Shown: one piece after another, positions 8,580 to 18,445 of the stretch
Layout: each line of letters starts with the position of its first letter
How positions within the stretch are numbered: the first letter of the stretch is position 1
Source: Bifidobacterium myosotis
Lineage (GTDB): Bacteria; Actinomycetota; Actinomycetes; Actinomycetales; Bifidobacteriaceae
Length of the DNA: 64,000 bases
Assembly (NCBI RefSeq): GCF_002259745.1
Contig: NZ_MWWW01000016.1
Location: forward strand, 79,066-143,065
Reading direction: 5' to 3'
Position numbers and translations under genes: made by a program
The notes under the pieces: model-generated
Told to the model about the DNA's origin: nothing
Seen by the model: only the letters and a program-made list of their open reading frames with translations
Database searches by the model: none

Positions 8580-10667
8580 ATGTCGCATACGATTCCCGCA
8601 CTGGCAGCTGTGGTGGACGGCACACCTGCCGATCCCGCCCTGCCGTGCCCCGAGTACCCGGTCTATTCCGGCGACGATCTCGGCGCGATCCCGGACGCAC
8701 CGGGCACCTCCTTCCGTGTCTGGGCCCCTACGGCCAGCGGCGTCACGGTGCGGCTCTTCGCAACCGGCGACCCGGACGCCGACGACATCATCGAAACCCA
8801 CGAGCTCGCCGTCGGTCCGGACGGCACCTGGTCCGTCCGCGCCGACGGCATCGGCCATGGCACGTATTACGACTATCTCGTGCGCTTCCCCGACGGCGCC
8901 GAGCATCGCACAGCCGATCCCTGGGCGCGCGCGGCTGGCGTGAACGGACGGCGCAGCATGGTCGTGGACCTGCGCCGCACCAATCCGGACGGTTGGGCCG
9001 AGGACCGCCGCCCGCACATCCCCCGCAGAGAACTGGTCATCTGGGAGACTCATATCGGCGACTTCAGCAACGACCCGCACAGCGGCGTCCCGGCCGGGCA
9101 CCGCGGCACCTACCTCGCCTTCACTCATCCCGACACCAGCGTGGACGGCACCGGCGCATTCCCCACCTGCGTGGCCTACCTCAAGCGGCTCGGCATCACC
9201 GCCGTGCAGCTCCTGCCGTTCTACGACTACGGTTCCATCGACGAATCCGTGCCGCACGACGCACCGGACCGCGCCTTCAACTGGGGCTACGACCCGGTCA
9301 ACTACAACGTGCCGGAAGGGTCCTACAGCACCGATCCGCGCGACGGCGAGGTGCGCATCCGCGAATGCAAGCGGATGATTCAGGCGTTGCACGAAGCCGG
9401 CATCGCAGTGATCATGGATGTGGTCTACAACCACATGTTCTCCACCGACAATTGGTTCGAGCGCATGATCCCCGGCTACGCGCTTCGCCGCCGCATCGAC
9501 GGCGGTTTCTCGAATGGCTCCGGCTGCGGCAACGATGTGGCAACGGAACATCCGATGATGCGCAAGTACATCGTCGATTCGGTCACCTACTGGGCGCGCG
9601 AATACCACATCGACGGCTTCCGTTTCGACCTCATGGGCCTGATCGACGTGGACACCATGAACGCCATCCGCACCTCCCTCGACCGTCTGCCCGGCGGCGC
9701 CACGATCCTGATGCATGGCGAACCATGGGCCGCGAGTACCACGGCCCTTGTGCCCGGCGCCGGCACGGTGCTCGCGGACAAGCGCGGCATGCCATACCTC
9801 AGCCCCCGCATCGGCGCGTTCTGCGATTCCACGCGTGATGCGGTGCGCGGCCACATCTTCTACCAGAAGGTGCCCGGCTATCTGGCCGGTGCCGCCGCTG
9901 ACTACGCCGATGACATCCGTCACGCCGAGGACGCCTGGCGCGGCACTCTGCGCGAGGTCGCCAGCGTCGGACAGGTGATTCAGTACGTTTCCGCCCATGA
10001 CGACCTGACCCTATGGGACAAGCTGTGCGCCACCATGCGCCGACTGCCCACCGACGTCGATTACACGGCCGAGGGCGAGTCGTGCGCGGACCTCATGCGC
10101 GCGAACCTGTTGGCCTCCGGCATCGTATTCACCGCGGCGGGCGTGCCGTTCCTGCTGTCCGGCGAGGAATTCGCCCGGACCAAGCACGGTGTGTCCGATT
10201 CGTTCAGCAGTCCGGCTGAGCTCAATCAGCTTGATTGGCGTCGTGCGCAGCGCTTGGAGGGGCTGGTGGACCATTACGCGGCGCTGATTCAGCTGCGGCG
10301 CGGTAATCCGGCGTACTTCGGCGGCGCCCGGATGATCGTGCCCCGCACGGATGAGGTCGTGGTGTTCCGCGTCGGCGGCGATTGCGTGGCGATCAATCCT
10401 ACCGGGCGCGTGCAGGAACAGCCCACCGTCGATCTGGAGATTCCCGGCCCGTATGACGAGGTCTCGAAGATCGAGCCCGAGGCATGGCAGTGCATCTACT
10501 GTTCTGCAAGCGTGATGTCGGCGGGCGATGACGAATCGTCCGGTCGGGCCAATGAGTCCGATGCCGTTGGCGGGCGAGACGATACCGAAGCATGCCCCCG
10601 CGTCGAGCGGCGTCGCCTGCAATTGCCTCCCTGGACCTTCACCGTCTGGAGGCACCAGCGGGTGTGA
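8580..10667 (+). CDS. pulA: type I pullulanase (GH13)
   Basis: 695 residues from the ATG at 8580, preceded by AAAGGAGACGTC. Pullulanase hydrolyses alpha-1,6 branches in pullulan and starch dextrins. An N-terminal CBM48-like domain is visible (SFRVWAPTASGVTVRLFA, about residues 42-60). The type I pullulanase signature appears as FNWGYDPVNYNVPEG. Catalytic regions are IMDVVYNHMF, GFRFDLMG with Asp350, LMHGEPW with Glu381 and SAHDDLTL with His473-Asp474. There is no signal peptide, so it should debranch imported dextrins inside the cell. It lies downstream of malEFG and starts a run with the HAD and TraX-like genes. The C-terminus carries a low-similarity linker (about residues 640-675). Confidence 0.92.
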   Translation: MSHTIPALAAVVDGTPADPALPCPEYPVYSGDDLGAIPDAPGTSFRVWAPTASGVTVRLFATGDPDADDIIETHELAVGPDGTWSVRADGIGHGTYYDYLVRFPDGAEHRTADPWARAAGVNGRRSMVVDLRRTNPDGWAEDRRPHIPRRELVIWETHIGDFSNDPHSGVPAGHRGTYLAFTHPDTSVDGTGAFPTCVAYLKRLGITAVQLLPFYDYGSIDESVPHDAPDRAFNWGYDPVNYNVPEGSYSTDPRDGEVRIRECKRMIQALHEAGIAVIMDVVYNHMFSTDNWFERMIPGYALRRRIDGGFSNGSGCGNDVATEHPMMRKYIVDSVTYWAREYHIDGFRFDLMGLIDVDTMNAIRTSLDRLPGGATILMHGEPWAASTTALVPGAGTVLADKRGMPYLSPRIGAFCDSTRDAVRGHIFYQKVPGYLAGAAADYADDIRHAEDAWRGTLREVASVGQVIQYVSAHDDLTLWDKLCATMRRLPTDVDYTAEGESCADLMRANLLASGIVFTAAGVPFLLSGEEFARTKHGVSDSFSSPAELNQLDWRRAQRLEGLVDHYAALIQLRRGNPAYFGGARMIVPRTDEVVVFRVGGDCVAINPTGRVQEQPTVDLEIPGPYDEVSKIEPEAWQCIYCSASVMSAGDDESSGRANESDAVGGRDDTEACPRVERRRLQLPPWTFTVWRHQRV

Positions 10668-10795
10668 CCGGATACCGGCCGCTCGTTGGCGATGACGGCC
10701 GGTATCGAGCCGACTTCGAGAGTCGGGCCGAAAATGCCTGAAAGTGCCGGCCAATCCACGCAATACGCGCGATACGACCTTGCGCAAAGGAGACG

Positions 10796-11647
10796 ATGAT
10801 GCAACGGTACCAACGGTACGATGCCGTGTTCTTTGACCTGTACGGCACGCTGGTGGACATCCGCACTGACGAGTCGTCGGACGCTGCGTGGGAGGCCTTG
10901 AGCGAAGCGTTGACCACGCAGTGCGGGGTCTCCTATCCGGATACCGAATCGCTGCGGAGCCGGTTCGACGAACTCGCGGCACCGATCCGTGCCGCTGTCG
11001 TCGCGCGACATGGCGAGTGGGCCGAACCTGACCTGCTGCCGGTGTATCGGGGGCTTGCGCATGATTCGGGCGATGGCCAAGTCGCCCGCGTCCTCGCCTG
11101 GACGTTCCGCCGCGCGAGCACCAGCCTGCTGCGGTTGTACCCGGGAGCGCAGGCGATGCTGGCGCGGTTGCGGACCGCAGGGCTGCGCATTGTCCTCGTC
11201 AGCAATGCGCAATCCTGCTATACGCGGCCGGAATTGGACCTGTTGGGCCTCATCACCGCGTTCGATCGCATCGTCATCTCCAGCGAGGCGGGCGTACGCA
11301 AACCGTCGCCCGAGCTGTTCCGCCGCGCTCTGGAGGCCGGACAACTTGACCCTTCCCGCGTCGTCATGGTCGGCAACGACGAACGTGCGGACGTTCTCGG
11401 CGCCCGCGCGGCCGGCATGGACGGCGTCTATCTGCGTACGGCGATATCCCCGCCTGACGACCCGGCAGCCAGCGCACATGCCGTGTGTTCGCTCGCCGGC
11501 CCCGATTATGCTTCCCTCATGCGGTATCTTGGCATTCCCGCAGGCCTTCGTGCGGGAAGGGCGGCGGAAGGGCGGCCGGCGGGATTGTCCGGAGGATTGA
11601 CCGATGGAGCGGCCGAGAGACCGACCGTGGAGAGTTCGGAGGAGTGA
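10796..11647 (+). CDS. HAD-superfamily hydrolase
   Basis: 283 residues from tandem ATGs at 10796 and 10799; AAAGGAG lies just before, and either could be used. The four HAD motifs are visible: FFDLYGTLVD (nucleophile Asp), LVSNAQ (Ser), a Lys in GVRKPSPELF, and VGNDERADVLGA (acidic). This predicts a cytosolic phosphatase or phosphomutase. Its stop overlaps the start of the next gene by one base, so the two are coupled. The location downstream of pulA suggests a sugar-phosphate substrate, but the sequence alone does not show which. The last about 35 residues are Gly/Ala-rich and unlike the family. Confidence 0.8.
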   Translation: MMQRYQRYDAVFFDLYGTLVDIRTDESSDAAWEALSEALTTQCGVSYPDTESLRSRFDELAAPIRAAVVARHGEWAEPDLLPVYRGLAHDSGDGQVARVLAWTFRRASTSLLRLYPGAQAMLARLRTAGLRIVLVSNAQSCYTRPELDLLGLITAFDRIVISSEAGVRKPSPELFRRALEAGQLDPSRVVMVGNDERADVLGARAAGMDGVYLRTAISPPDDPAASAHAVCSLAGPDYASLMRYLGIPAGLRAGRAAEGRPAGLSGGLTDGAAERPTVESSEE

Positions 11648-12414
11648 TGAACGAGATCGACATGGCCCGGCAGCGCAAAGCCGTGGAAGGAGCGAGGCGG
11701 CGCAAGGGCCTCTCCGTGTTCCGCCTCAAGGTAATCGGCGCGGCGTTCATGGCGCTTTCCGTGGCCTCGACCACGCTGGTGCCGCTGCTGTTCGGCGAGC
11801 CGTCCGCAGATAACATGACCGGTCTGACGATTGCGGTCGTGTGCGAGATCGCCTCGTGGTGTGCAGTGCCGATCTATGCCTGGCTGCTATTCGACGGCTG
11901 GCGGCATACACGCAACCGTGCGCGTTATGGTATGGAGTTGTTCGTCGTCGCCGCGCTGGCCGGGCCGTCGTACGACAAGATCATGACCGGCCATTGGTTC
12001 GATGCGCACACGCATAATCCGGTGTGGGGGCTGTTCTTCGCGTACATCGTGCTCGTCGCGGTCGATTGGGTCGCCCGTACGTATTCGGGCGCGGTGCGAT
12101 GGGTGATTACGGTCGCGCTGATCGTCGCCGGCGTGCTGTGGAACATGATGCTGCAGATCGGCGTGAGCCAACGAGTCATGTACACGGGCGTGCTTGTGCT
12201 CGCATTCGTGATGGCGTTCTACTTCCTGAACCGGCATGAGAACACAATGATGTTCACGGCCGGACTGCTGGGCGCGGTGATGTGCATCACGCCGGGCGTC
12301 GGCGTGGCGTTCCTCCACTATCGCAACGGCGAACTGGGCTACAGCCGTCCCTGGACCAAATGGGTGTTCTACGTGCTCTACCCGGTCATGCTGCTGTTGG
12401 GCGCGCTGGTATAG
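11647..12414 (+). CDS. TraX-like integral membrane protein
   Basis: 255 residues from the ATG at 11647 that overlaps the previous stop (TGATG); GGAGGAG precedes it. About eight hydrophobic segments are visible. LKVIGAAFMALSV near the start, the FDGWRHTRNRARYG segment after the second helix, and the end WTKWVFYVLYPVMLLLGAL resemble the TraX family. That family was named for an F-plasmid pilin acetylase and is widespread in bacteria as predicted membrane acyltransferases. Coupling to the HAD gene implies a shared process. A role in starch metabolism is only suggested by position. Confidence 0.7.
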   Translation: MNEIDMARQRKAVEGARRRKGLSVFRLKVIGAAFMALSVASTTLVPLLFGEPSADNMTGLTIAVVCEIASWCAVPIYAWLLFDGWRHTRNRARYGMELFVVAALAGPSYDKIMTGHWFDAHTHNPVWGLFFAYIVLVAVDWVARTYSGAVRWVITVALIVAGVLWNMMLQIGVSQRVMYTGVLVLAFVMAFYFLNRHENTMMFTAGLLGAVMCITPGVGVAFLHYRNGELGYSRPWTKWVFYVLYPVMLLLGALV

Positions 12415-12445
12415 CGCGTGATATAGCAGCATGATGGTGTCGCGG

Positions 12446-13471
12446 CTACTGCGCGCCCCCAAACGGCATGTCGGTGCCGCGCGGCACGAACTGCGCCTCC
12501 ACCACCTCATGCGCGTTGGTCAGCGGCTCGCCCTCGATGAGCTTCAGGGCCTTGGTCGCGGCGGTGCGGCCCATCGCATACGGGTCCTGACGCATGGTGG
12601 TCAGGTTGATCGTATCGGCATTGGGGCTGTCATCGAAGCCCACGATCGAATAGTCGCGAGGCGTGAGATGCCCGTATCGGCCCAGCTTGATGACCAGCGG
12701 AATCGCCATCATGTCCATCTGGCAGCAGATGGAGTCCGGGAACTCGTCCAGAGCCAGCAACGCCGATAGCGCCGAATCGGCGAACGCCGGGCCGCGCGGC
12801 ACGGAAAGTACCTGCCAGTTCAGGTCGTGCTTGCCTTGGGCGTCTTCGCAGGCGCGGATGAAACCGCGTGTGCGGGCGTCAATCGAGGAGTTGAGCAGGG
12901 ATGCCTCGGAACACGGATAGACGATATGCCGATGCCCCAGATTGATGAGGTGCTGGGTGGCCGTGTACATGCCCTTCTCGTCGTCGATGCTGATGCTGGC
13001 GTCGAAGCCGTCCACGGACGGGGTGTTGATGCCGATGATCGGTACGTGGATGCGCCGCAGCTGCTCCACCTCATGCGGGTCGATGGCGAACGATGCCACG
13101 AACACGGCGTCCACGTTGCGCTGGATCGGCAGATCGGTGAAGAACTCATCCCTGTTGCGTTCGGTGTCGATGTGCTGGAACAGCGAGATGTCGTATCCGG
13201 CCGGGTGCATCACCGACTCGATGCCGGCGAACGTCTGGGTGTTGAACCAACTGGTGATCTCCTCATTCATCAGCATCGCCACGCGGTTGGTGCGTCCCGA
13301 CTTGAGCGTAGTGGCGGAACGGGAGATGTTGAAGTCGAGCTTGTCGGCGATGTCGAGCACCTTGCGTCTGGTTTTCGCCGACACGAGCTCCGGGCGGGTG
13401 AACGCGCGCGACACCGTGGAGATGGAAACGCCGGCGGCCCTTGCCACCTCGTAGATGTCTGCTTTGCCCAT
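12446..13471 (-). CDS. malR: LacI-family transcriptional regulator, probable maltose/starch regulator
   Basis: 341 residues from the ATG at 13471, with GGGGAGGATC before it. The N-terminal helix-turn-helix is DIYEVARAAGVSISTVSRAF (residues 5-24), followed by a hinge with LVSAKTRRKVLDIADKL. The rest is a periplasmic-binding-type ligand domain (VDAVFVASFAIDPHEV, SISIDDEKGMY, DYSIVGFDDSPNADTINLTTM). It is divergent from the alpha-amylase gene. Two good palindromic sites lie in the 319-bp gap, so control of itself and of the amylase is likely. Similar sites near malE and in malQ suggest a local starch regulon. The effector is unknown. Confidence 0.85.
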   Translation of the reverse strand: MGKADIYEVARAAGVSISTVSRAFTRPELVSAKTRRKVLDIADKLDFNISRSATTLKSGRTNRVAMLMNEEITSWFNTQTFAGIESVMHPAGYDISLFQHIDTERNRDEFFTDLPIQRNVDAVFVASFAIDPHEVEQLRRIHVPIIGINTPSVDGFDASISIDDEKGMYTATQHLINLGHRHIVYPCSEASLLNSSIDARTRGFIRACEDAQGKHDLNWQVLSVPRGPAFADSALSALLALDEFPDSICCQMDMMAIPLVIKLGRYGHLTPRDYSIVGFDDSPNADTINLTTMRQDPYAMGRTAATKALKLIEGEPLTNAHEVVEAQFVPRGTDMPFGGAQ

Positions 13472-13576
13472 GATCCTCCCCTACGTTGCTGTGTTCTGTG
13501 GTCGAACGGACGGCCCGACGTGACACCAGACTGTCGTGATGATACGTCGTTGTAAAGTCAACTGTCGTCATCATAC

Positions 13577-13662
13577 ATTGCGAACGTTTGCGATACAATC
13601 AGCCGATGTGATGTGTCTATCGTGATAACCTAAGATGAAAAGCATATGCGAACGTATGCTTT
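13577..13662. promoter_or_regulatory. two LacI-type operators between regulator and amylase
   Basis: Site 1 is ttgcgaacgtttgcga (13579-13594). Site 2 is atatgcgaacgtatgctt (13644-13661). Both have the GCGAACGTWTGC core. Their centres are about 66 bp apart, roughly six helical turns. The rest of the 13472-13790 gap shows no other clear feature. Confidence 0.6.
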
Positions 13663-13790
13663 ATAGTGATTTCCGTCGGCAATGCAATCAGCAATGCAAG
13701 GTGGCACTGGCTCTCAATGGTGAGTATTGGCTGGGCATCGATCAGATGCCAGTTGGGCGTCGATTGGGCGTCGGATGAGCGGAGGAATAT

Positions 13791-15533
13791 ATGAGGATAT
13801 GGGCAAAAGCGCGAGGATTCGGCGGATTGGCCGGGCTGGCGCGAAAGATGACGGCGGCGTTTGCCTCGCTGGCCGCCGCGCTCGCGTCGGCGTCGATGTT
13901 GCCGCCGGCGCCGTCCGCCGTCGCCGCCGAGCAACGTGGCGACGTCATTGTCATCGCCTTCCAAACCAATTGGAACTCGGTGGCCCGTGAATGCGCCGAG
14001 ACCTATGGGCCTGAAGGCGTGGGATTCGTGCAGGTATCCCCGCCGCAGGAATCCATAACCGGAACGCAATGGTGGACCTCGTACCAGCCGGTCAGCTACC
14101 GGCTGGATTCCAAACTCGGCACGGAGTCCGAATTCAAGGACATGGTCGAGGAATGCAGGGCGGCCGGCGTGGGGGTGATTGCGGACGTGGTCATCAATCA
14201 CATGGCCGGTGCCGATCGTTCCGGCATGGGCGTTGCCGGCAGCTCGTTTGATGGTTCCGGTGATTTCCCGGCGGTGCCGTATACCGCCGCGAATTTCCAT
14301 GACTGCATTCAGAATGTGAGCAACTACCGCGATGCCGATAATGTGCAGAACTGCCGTCTTACCGGCTTGCAGGACCTCGACACCGGTCAGGAGTATGTGC
14401 GGGGCAGGCTTGCGGAATACATGGCCGAGTTGCTGGATCTGGGCGTGGCGGGATTCCGCGTGGATGCGGTCAAACATATCTCCGCCGACGACATGGTCGC
14501 CATCAAGTCCGAGCTGGCGCGGAGGACCAACGTGGATTTGGATGATGTCCTGTTCGAACAGGAGGTGATCGGCAGCGCGTCCGAGGCCAAGGAGATTCAG
14601 CCGTCCAATTACCTGCGCACCGGTAAGGTTTCTGAATTCAACGTCAATGTGCGGCTGAAGGAGGCGTTCGATGGCGACATCAACTCCTCGAGCTTCGGCC
14701 TGGCTCGCATCGGGGCCAGTGCGAGCTGGGTGGAGTCGGACAAGGCGGCCGTGTGGGTCACGAACTGGGACACCGAACGCAACGGCAGCGCGCTGACGTA
14801 TAAGGACGGCGCGAAGTATCTGCTCGCCAACGCCTTCCTGCTGGCGTACGGGTACGGGCAGCCGCATCTCTACTCCGGCTATTACTTCGGCGACGCGGAT
14901 GACGGTGCACCCGGCGCCACCGCCACCGCCGTGGTGGATATGGTCTGTCCCGAAAACGGTGACGAGGCTGACGGCACATGGCAGTGCGCGCAACGGTGGA
15001 CCGCGATTCGGGGCATGATTGGTTTCCATAACGCCGTGTCCGGGACTGAAGTCGTGGACTGGAGGGAATACGGCGAGAACGTGGTCGGTTTCGGACGAGG
15101 CGAGATCGGCTATCTGGCGGTGAACAACAGCGACGCTCCGGTCACACGGACGTTCGCCACCTCGATGCCGGCCGGCGTGTACTGCAATGTGTATGCTTCC
15201 GGCGATTGTTCCGCCGCGGTTTTCGTCAAGGCCGACGGCACTTTCGAGGCCACGCTGCCCGCTGGTTCGGCCGTCGCCGTATATGCCGGCGCGACGCCCG
15301 ACGACTGGTCGGGCAAGCGGCGCGTCAACTCGGCGGATCCGGACTGGTTCGTCGCCTCGGCTGTGGAGATGGCCGCCGCGCAGCCGACGGCTCAGGCCGA
15401 TGCCGTTATGGACGGGGAGACGGCCGAGGCGATTGAGGAGACCAGCCGATCGGCAGGGCTCTCGGTGGTCGTGCTGGCCGCGGCGATGCTGCTTGTGGCT
15501 GTTGCCGCCCGTGTGCGTCGGTTCGTTTCGTAA
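13791..15533 (+). CDS. secreted, membrane-anchored alpha-amylase (GH13)
   Basis: 580 residues from the ATG at 13791, with GGAGG ten bases before. A signal peptide ends near APSAVAA (residue 46). A C-terminal hydrophobic segment (VVVLAAAMLLVAVAA) followed by RVRR anchors the enzyme. It is an animal/Streptomyces-like endo-alpha-amylase: VIADVVINHM (region I), GFRVDAVKHI with nucleophile Asp225, LFEQEVIG with acid/base Glu258, and VTNWDTERNG with Asp327. In region IV the residue before Asp327 is Trp326 where most relatives have His. A C-terminal beta domain ends GSAVAVYAG. It would cut starch outside the cell to feed MalEFG. It is divergent from malR and ends 170 bp before dnaK. Confidence 0.9.
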   Translation: MRIWAKARGFGGLAGLARKMTAAFASLAAALASASMLPPAPSAVAAEQRGDVIVIAFQTNWNSVARECAETYGPEGVGFVQVSPPQESITGTQWWTSYQPVSYRLDSKLGTESEFKDMVEECRAAGVGVIADVVINHMAGADRSGMGVAGSSFDGSGDFPAVPYTAANFHDCIQNVSNYRDADNVQNCRLTGLQDLDTGQEYVRGRLAEYMAELLDLGVAGFRVDAVKHISADDMVAIKSELARRTNVDLDDVLFEQEVIGSASEAKEIQPSNYLRTGKVSEFNVNVRLKEAFDGDINSSSFGLARIGASASWVESDKAAVWVTNWDTERNGSALTYKDGAKYLLANAFLLAYGYGQPHLYSGYYFGDADDGAPGATATAVVDMVCPENGDEADGTWQCAQRWTAIRGMIGFHNAVSGTEVVDWREYGENVVGFGRGEIGYLAVNNSDAPVTRTFATSMPAGVYCNVYASGDCSAAVFVKADGTFEATLPAGSAVAVYAGATPDDWSGKRRVNSADPDWFVASAVEMAAAQPTAQADAVMDGETAEAIEETSRSAGLSVVVLAAAMLLVAVAARVRRFVS

Positions 15534-15535
15534 AA

Positions 15536-15617
15536 CCTGAGTGCGACGCGCTCAACTTTTTGTGGCGAATTTGGGAATAGAACTTGCCGTCGGAAAGTTG
15601 AGTGGTGTAGGCTCAAG
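15536..15617 (+). promoter_or_regulatory. two HAIR operators (HspR boxes) upstream of dnaK
   Basis: The HAIR consensus is CTTGAGT-N7-ACTCAAG. Site 1 is cctgagt-N7-gctcaac (15536-15556). Site 2 is gttgagt-N7-gctcaag (15597-15617). Both have the exact 7-bp spacer. They predict repression of the dnaK operon by the HspR encoded at 19730. Confidence 0.85.
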
Positions 15618-15701
15618 TTTTGGAAGGTCCAAGAGACGACCGGTTCGGAACTTGGGCGAAAGAACGTAAGAACGAATAACAAGAACAAAGGAGCACACAT
15701 T

Positions 15702-17603
15702 ATGGCACGTGCAGTTGGTATCGATCTGGGTACTACGAATTCCTGCATCGCAACGCTGGAAGGCGGCGAACCCACCGTCATCGTGAACGCCGAGGGCGCC
15801 CGCACCACGCCGTCCGTGGTCGCGTTCTCCAAGTCCGGCGAGATTCTCGTCGGCGAGGTGGCCAAGCGCCAGGCCGTGACGAACGTCGAGCGCACCATCT
15901 CCTCCGTCAAGCGTCACATGGGCACCGACTGGACCGTCGAGATCGACGGCAAGAAGTGGACCCCGCAGGAGATTTCCGCGCAGATTCTGATGAAGCTCAA
16001 GAGGGATGCCGAGGCGTACCTCGGTGAGCCCGTCACGGACGCCGTGATCACCTGCCCGGCATACTTCAACGATGCCCAGCGTCAGGCCACCAAGGACGCC
16101 GGCAAGATCGCCGGCCTGAACGTCCTGCGCATCATCAACGAGCCGACCGCCGCCGCTCTGGCCTACGGCCTTGAGAAGGGCAAGGAAGACGAACGCATCC
16201 TGGTCTTCGACCTCGGTGGCGGCACCTTCGATGTCTCCCTGCTGGAGATCGGCAAGGACGACGACGGCTTCTCCACCATTCAGGTGCAGGCCACGAACGG
16301 CGATAACCACCTCGGTGGCGACGATTGGGACCAGAAGATCATCGATTGGCTGGTCTCCGAGGTCAAGAACAAGTACGGCGTCGACCTGAGCAAGGACAAG
16401 ATCGCCTTGCAGCGCCTGAAGGAAGCCGCCGAGCAGGCCAAGAAGGAGCTGTCCTCCTCGACCAGCACCAGCATCTCCATGCAGTACCTGGCCATGACCC
16501 CTGACGGCACCCCGGTGCATCTGGATGAGACCCTGACCCGCGCGCACTTCGAGGAAATGACCTCCGATCTGCTGGGCCGTTGCCGCACGCCGTTCAACAA
16601 CGTGCTGCACGACGCTGGCATTTCCGTGAGCGACATCGACCATGTGGTGCTCGTCGGCGGTTCCACCCGTATGCCCGCCGTCAAGGAGCTCGTCAAGGAG
16701 CTGACCGGCGGTAAGGAAGCGAACCAGTCCGTGAACCCGGATGAGGTCGTGGCCGTCGGCGCCGCCGTGCAGTCCGGCGTCATCAAGGGCGACCGCAAGG
16801 ACGTCCTGCTCATCGACGTGACCCCGCTGTCCCTCGGCATCGAGACCAAGGGTGGCATCATGACCAAGCTCATCGACCGCAACACCGCCATCCCGACCAA
16901 GCGTTCCGAGGTCTTCTCCACCGCCGAAGACAACCAGCCGTCCGTGCTGATTCAGGTCTATCAGGGTGAGCGTGAGTTCGCCCGCGACAACAAGCCGCTG
17001 GGCACCTTCGAGCTGACCGGTATCGCTCCGGCTCCGCGTGGCGTCCCGCAGATCGAGGTCACCTTCGACATCGATGCCAACGGCATCGTGCACGTGTCCG
17101 CCAAGGACAAGGGCACTGGCAAGGAGCAGTCGATGACCATCACCGGTGGTTCCGGCCTGCCGAAGGACGAGATCGATCGCATGGTCAAGGAGGCCGAAGC
17201 CCACGAGGCCGAGGATAAGAAGCGCAAGGAGGATGCCGAGACCCGCAACCAGGCCGAGGCGTTCGCCTACAGCACCGAGAAGCTCGTCAACGACAACAAG
17301 GACAAGCTCTCCGACGACATCGTCAAGGAGGTCACCGACAAGGTGAACGCCCTGAAGGAGTCCCTGAAGGGTGACGACGTCGAGAAGGTCAAGACCGCTC
17401 AGACCGAGCTGATGACCGCCGCCCAGAAGATTGGTCAGGTCCTCTACGCCCAGCAGGGTGCCGAGGGTGCTGCCGGTGCCGCTGCTGGCGCTGGCGCGGC
17501 CGGCGCGGCTGGTGCCGGTGCTTCCGCCGGTTCCTCCTCGTCCGACGACGACACCGTCGAGGCCGAGGTCGTGGACGACGATGACGACAAGGGCAACAAG
17601 TGA
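15702..17603 (+). CDS. dnaK: chaperone DnaK (Hsp70)
   Basis: 633 residues from the ATG at 15702, after AAAGGAGCACAC. The ATPase domain shows [12 protein letters not shown] at the N-terminus, [14 protein letters not shown] and [12 protein letters not shown]. The substrate domain is followed by a lid and a Gly/Ala-rich tail with an acidic end (DDDDDKGNK). Length and motifs are standard for actinobacteria. It heads the dnaK-grpE-dnaJ-hspR operon and overlaps grpE at the stop codon. Two HAIR sites lie upstream. It folds and refolds proteins in the cytoplasm with GrpE and DnaJ. Confidence 0.98.
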   Translation: MARAVGIDLGTTNSCIATLEGGEPTVIVNAEGARTTPSVVAFSKSGEILVGEVAKRQAVTNVERTISSVKRHMGTDWTVEIDGKKWTPQEISAQILMKLKRDAEAYLGEPVTDAVITCPAYFNDAQRQATKDAGKIAGLNVLRIINEPTAAALAYGLEKGKEDERILVFDLGGGTFDVSLLEIGKDDDGFSTIQVQATNGDNHLGGDDWDQKIIDWLVSEVKNKYGVDLSKDKIALQRLKEAAEQAKKELSSSTSTSISMQYLAMTPDGTPVHLDETLTRAHFEEMTSDLLGRCRTPFNNVLHDAGISVSDIDHVVLVGGSTRMPAVKELVKELTGGKEANQSVNPDEVVAVGAAVQSGVIKGDRKDVLLIDVTPLSLGIETKGGIMTKLIDRNTAIPTKRSEVFSTAEDNQPSVLIQVYQGEREFARDNKPLGTFELTGIAPAPRGVPQIEVTFDIDANGIVHVSAKDKGTGKEQSMTITGGSGLPKDEIDRMVKEAEAHEAEDKKRKEDAETRNQAEAFAYSTEKLVNDNKDKLSDDIVKEVTDKVNALKESLKGDDVEKVKTAQTELMTAAQKIGQVLYAQQGAEGAAGAAAGAGAAGAAGAGASAGSSSSDDDTVEAEVVDDDDDKGNK

Positions 17604-18352
17604 TGTCCGAGTTCAATAAGGACGACTATCTGAACGACCTGCCGGACGCGGACGACCTGTCCACGGCCGGCACGGCCGCCTCTACGGGTGCCGATCAGTC
17701 GGCATCCTCCGCCTCCGCGGCGAATGCTGCGGACCCAGCCAAGCCCGAATCCGCCTCCACCGATTCGGCTTCAACTCCTGACGGAGCCGCCGCTTCCGCG
17801 GCCCCCTCTGGTGAGGGAGCTGGCGCGGCGAATGCCGCGACTGAGGGAGAGAAGCCGGCGCAAGCCGAAACCAACGCCTCGACCGACGCTGAGTCCGCTT
17901 CCTCCGACGACACCCTGACCCCGCTTGGCAAGGCCAAGAAAGAGGCCGCCGACTACCTCGAGGCCCTGCAGCGCGAGCGTGCGGAGTTCATCAACTACCG
18001 CAACCGCGCCACCCGTGAGCAGGAACGCTTCCGTCAGCACGGCATCATCGACGTGCTGACTGCGCTGCTGCCGGCCCTTGACGACATCGACCGCATCCGC
18101 GAGCACAGCGAGATGGACGATTCGTTCAAGGCCGTCGCCACGAAGATCGACAAGGCCTTCGCGAAGTTCGGCGTGGAGAAGTTCGGCGAGAAGGGTGAGG
18201 CCTTCGACCCGACCAGGCACGACGCCATCCTGCACAAGCCGGACCCGAACGCCGAGAGGGAAACCGTCGACACCGTGGTGGAAGCCGGCTACCGCATCGG
18301 CGACCGCGTCATTCGCGCCGCCCGAGTGGTGGTCGCATCCCCGCAGAGCTGA
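17603..18352 (+). CDS. grpE: nucleotide exchange factor GrpE
   Basis: 249 residues from the ATG at 17603, which shares one base with the dnaK stop; an in-frame GTG at 17600 is also possible. The first about 105 residues are Ala/Ser/Pro-rich and poorly conserved. The coiled-coil core follows (KEAADYLEALQRERAEFINYRNR), then the GrpE C-terminal fold with HDAILHKPDPNAE and YRIGDRVIRAARVVV. It drives ADP release from DnaK. A 13-bp-arm hairpin separates it from dnaJ. Confidence 0.95.
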   Translation: MSEFNKDDYLNDLPDADDLSTAGTAASTGADQSASSASAANAADPAKPESASTDSASTPDGAAASAAPSGEGAGAANAATEGEKPAQAETNASTDAESASSDDTLTPLGKAKKEAADYLEALQRERAEFINYRNRATREQERFRQHGIIDVLTALLPALDDIDRIREHSEMDDSFKAVATKIDKAFAKFGVEKFGEKGEAFDPTRHDAILHKPDPNAERETVDTVVEAGYRIGDRVIRAARVVVASPQS

Positions 18353-18380
18353 TTCCCTTCAGGCGGCTCAAACATCCACA

Positions 18381-18410
18381 GTGCTTAGTGCTTCCCAAAG
18401 CACTAAGCAC
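18381..18410. terminator. hairpin between grpE and dnaJ
   Basis: Arms gtgcttagtgctt (18381-18393) and aagcactaagcac (18398-18410) are perfect with a 4-base loop. There is no strong T tract. It is more likely an internal attenuation or RNA-stability element than a full terminator, as dnaJ has no obvious separate promoter. Confidence 0.5.
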
Positions 18411-18445
18411 TTCACTAATACAGACTTTCAAGAAAGGAGACATGC

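Noticed and set aside
15552..17204. Minus-strand open frame opposite dnaK
   Set aside because: Antisense dnaK frames are a known artefact and nothing supports expression here.
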